A stretch of 17,643 bases of DNA from Lachnospiraceae bacterium. Its GTDB lineage: Bacteria > Bacillota_A > Clostridia > Lachnospirales > Lachnospiraceae. The translations under genes and the position numbers were made by a program. This document shows, in pieces, positions 16,822 to 17,643 of this stretch. A model generated the notes under the pieces. That model was not told the DNA's origin, ran no database searches, and worked only from the letters and a program-made list of their open reading frames with translations. The DNA lies in contig DMAZ01000093.1 in assembly GCA_003446335.1 (NCBI GenBank), forward strand, positions 1 to 17,643, given 5' to 3'. Within the stretch, counting starts at the first letter, position 1; the number at the start of each line of letters is the position of its first letter.

Positions 16822-16858
16822 AAAAAAACCGCCAACGGCGCAAAGCTCGTCAGCGGTC
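16822..16858 (-). terminator. Strong intrinsic terminator with no gene in front of it
   Basis: On the minus strand ACCGCTGACG pairs with CGTTGGCGGT over 10 bp (two of them G-U pairs), closing a loop of about 10 bases and followed by seven U residues. The nearest gene upstream, nifJ, ends more than 200 bases earlier and has its own terminator. The most likely user is a small RNA or repeat element between 16859 and 17040. Confidence 0.85.
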
Positions 16859-17031
16859 TTTATAACAGGAATTCTTCCTGACATCTGAAAGTCTACTCTT
16901 TCAAAAGAATATCGGCACGCCAATTTCACTAATTAACAAGCCAAATCTTGCAAAAAGTACAATTGCACGCCATTTTTTGCCTGTTTTTCACAGCTCTTCA
17001 AGTTCGTGAATTCCTTCCATGAGCGGCTGTG
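16859..17031 (-). ncRNA. Candidate small RNA or structured intergenic repeat
   Basis: This stretch has no convincing gene but is full of small inverted repeats. In minus-strand order they are: CACAGC/GCTGTG with a 31-base loop (17031-16989), GCAAAAAA/TTTTTGC (16980-16950), CAAG/CTTG (16950-16937), CTTTC-containing TGAAAG/CTTTCA with a 6-base loop (16903-16886), and CAGGAA/TTCCTG with a 3-base loop (16880-16866). The terminator at 16858-16822 follows. The octamer TGGCGTGC occurs twice, 50 bases apart (at 16972-16965 and 16922-16915). No clear -35/-10 pair was found. I do not recognise an RNA family. It may be an independent small RNA, a dispersed intergenic element, or decayed sequence. Confidence 0.3.
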
Positions 17032-17040
17032 CATTTTGTA

Positions 17041-17071
17041 TAAAAAGAGCGCCGGGAAAATCCCGACGCTC
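17041..17071 (-). terminator. Intrinsic terminator after nifJ
   Basis: An 11-bp stem (GAGCGTCGGGA with TCCCGGCGCTC, one G-U pair, 3-base loop, 17071-17047) is followed by five U residues (17046-17042) on the minus strand. It starts about 24 bases after the nifJ stop codon. Confidence 0.95.
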
Positions 17072-17094
17072 CTGTTCTTCTCATTATGAAAAGA

Positions 17095-17643
17095 TTATTT
17101 TGCCTTATATACCTCAACGAGTTTATTAAGGTACTCAAATCTCTCCTTGCACTCCTCCTCGGATCTTGCGAAGAGTTCCTTCGCACGCTCCGGATTAGCA
17201 CGCATAAGAGATGTGTAACGAACTTCGCCTGCCAGGAAGTCCTGATAGGACTCTGTCGGAGCCTTGGAATCAAGGATGAATGCGTTCTTGCCTTCCTTGA
17301 CAAGGTCCGGATTGAAGCGGAAGTTGAACCAGTAGCCGGCCTTTACAGCAAGCTCTTCTTCTGTGATGGACTTGCCCATACCCTTGCGGATACCATGGTT
17401 GATGCACGGTGCGTACGCAATGATGAGTGACGGTCCGTCATAAGCCTCAGCCTCAGCGATAGCCTTGACTGCCTGGTTGTAATCAGCGCCGATCGCGATA
17501 TGAGCTACATAGACATAGCCATATGTCATAGCCATTCCGGCGAGGTCTTTCTTCTTGGTCTCCTTACCGGCTGCTGCGAACTGAGCTACAGCACCTGTAC
17601 GGGTAGCCTTGGAAGCCTGTCCGCCTGTGTTGGAGTAAACTTC
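17095..17643 (-). CDS. nifJ: Pyruvate:ferredoxin (flavodoxin) oxidoreductase, C-terminal part (cut by window edge)
   Basis: The reading frame enters from the right edge and gives the last 182 residues of a protein that is normally about 1,170-1,190 residues. It converts pyruvate and CoA to acetyl-CoA and CO2, passing electrons to ferredoxin. The fragment begins EVYSNTGGQASKAT, part of the thiamine diphosphate-binding domain that contacts cofactor and magnesium. APCINHGI carries the Cys that, in the Desulfovibrio africanus enzyme, is the remote fourth ligand of the proximal 4Fe-4S cluster. The end (ERFEYLNKLVEVYKAK) is intact and followed by a strong terminator. One position reads ATRTGA where the family commonly has ATPTGA. 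The internal ATG at 17535 is not the start, because the frame stays open to the edge with family-typical sequence. Confidence 0.96.
   Translation of the reverse strand, partial: EVYSNTGGQASKATRTGAVAQFAAAGKETKKKDLAGMAMTYGYVYVAHIAIGADYNQAVKAIAEAEAYDGPSLIIAYAPCINHGIRKGMGKSITEEELAVKAGYWFNFRFNPDLVKEGKNAFILDSKAPTESYQDFLAGEVRYTSLMRANPERAKELFARSEEECKERFEYLNKLVEVYKAK

Noticed and set aside
16939..17034. Short minus-strand frame starting ATGCACAGC, about 33 codons
   Set aside because: It has no clear ribosome binding site, its composition is not protein-like, and it runs through inverted repeats better explained as RNA structure or repeat.

Overview
The window looks like a chromosomal segment of an anaerobic Clostridia bacterium, most likely of the Lachnospiraceae type. 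The grounds are a pyruvate:ferredoxin oxidoreductase, a one-chain (alpha2-type) glycyl-tRNA synthetase, an era-recO-glyS gene order, purine-rich Shine-Dalgarno sequences, and AT-rich intergenic gaps with clear hairpin-plus-U-tract terminators. All supported genes lie on the minus strand, so transcription runs from high to low coordinates. The family is inferred; there is no rRNA or other marker to prove it.

Right to left: (1) 17643-17095 is the 3' end of nifJ, closed by a strong terminator at 17041-17071. (2) 17040-16686 is a gene-free stretch. It holds a run of small hairpins ending in a second strong terminator with no gene in front of it (candidate small RNA or intergenic repeat), then a promoter. 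(3) 16685-10474 is probably one transcription unit of two genes: a small C39-like papain-fold cysteine peptidase homologue and a 1,809-residue DUF4011/superfamily-1 helicase with a C-terminal Vsr/DUF559-like nuclease fold. This is the accessory, possibly defence-related, part of the window. (4) 10433-5792 carries an extended -10 promoter, an M16C metallopeptidase of the PreP type, era and recO. (5) 5766-3484 carries a separate promoter, an unknown lipoprotein, glycyl-tRNA synthetase and a terminator. (6) 3482-115 carries an extended -10 promoter and three genes in the order zinc-ribbon membrane protein, TPM-domain membrane protein and SPFH protein with zinc ribbons. This matches Bacillus ydjG-ydjH-ydjI, but no PspA gene is attached. 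A possible next gene start is cut off at the left edge.

Functionally, the middle is housekeeping: ribosome assembly, recombinational repair, glycine charging and peptide turnover. The left part is an envelope-stress module. The right part joins central energy metabolism to a helicase/peptidase-fold pair of unknown role. No tRNA, rRNA, CRISPR array, transposase or insertion sequence was seen.
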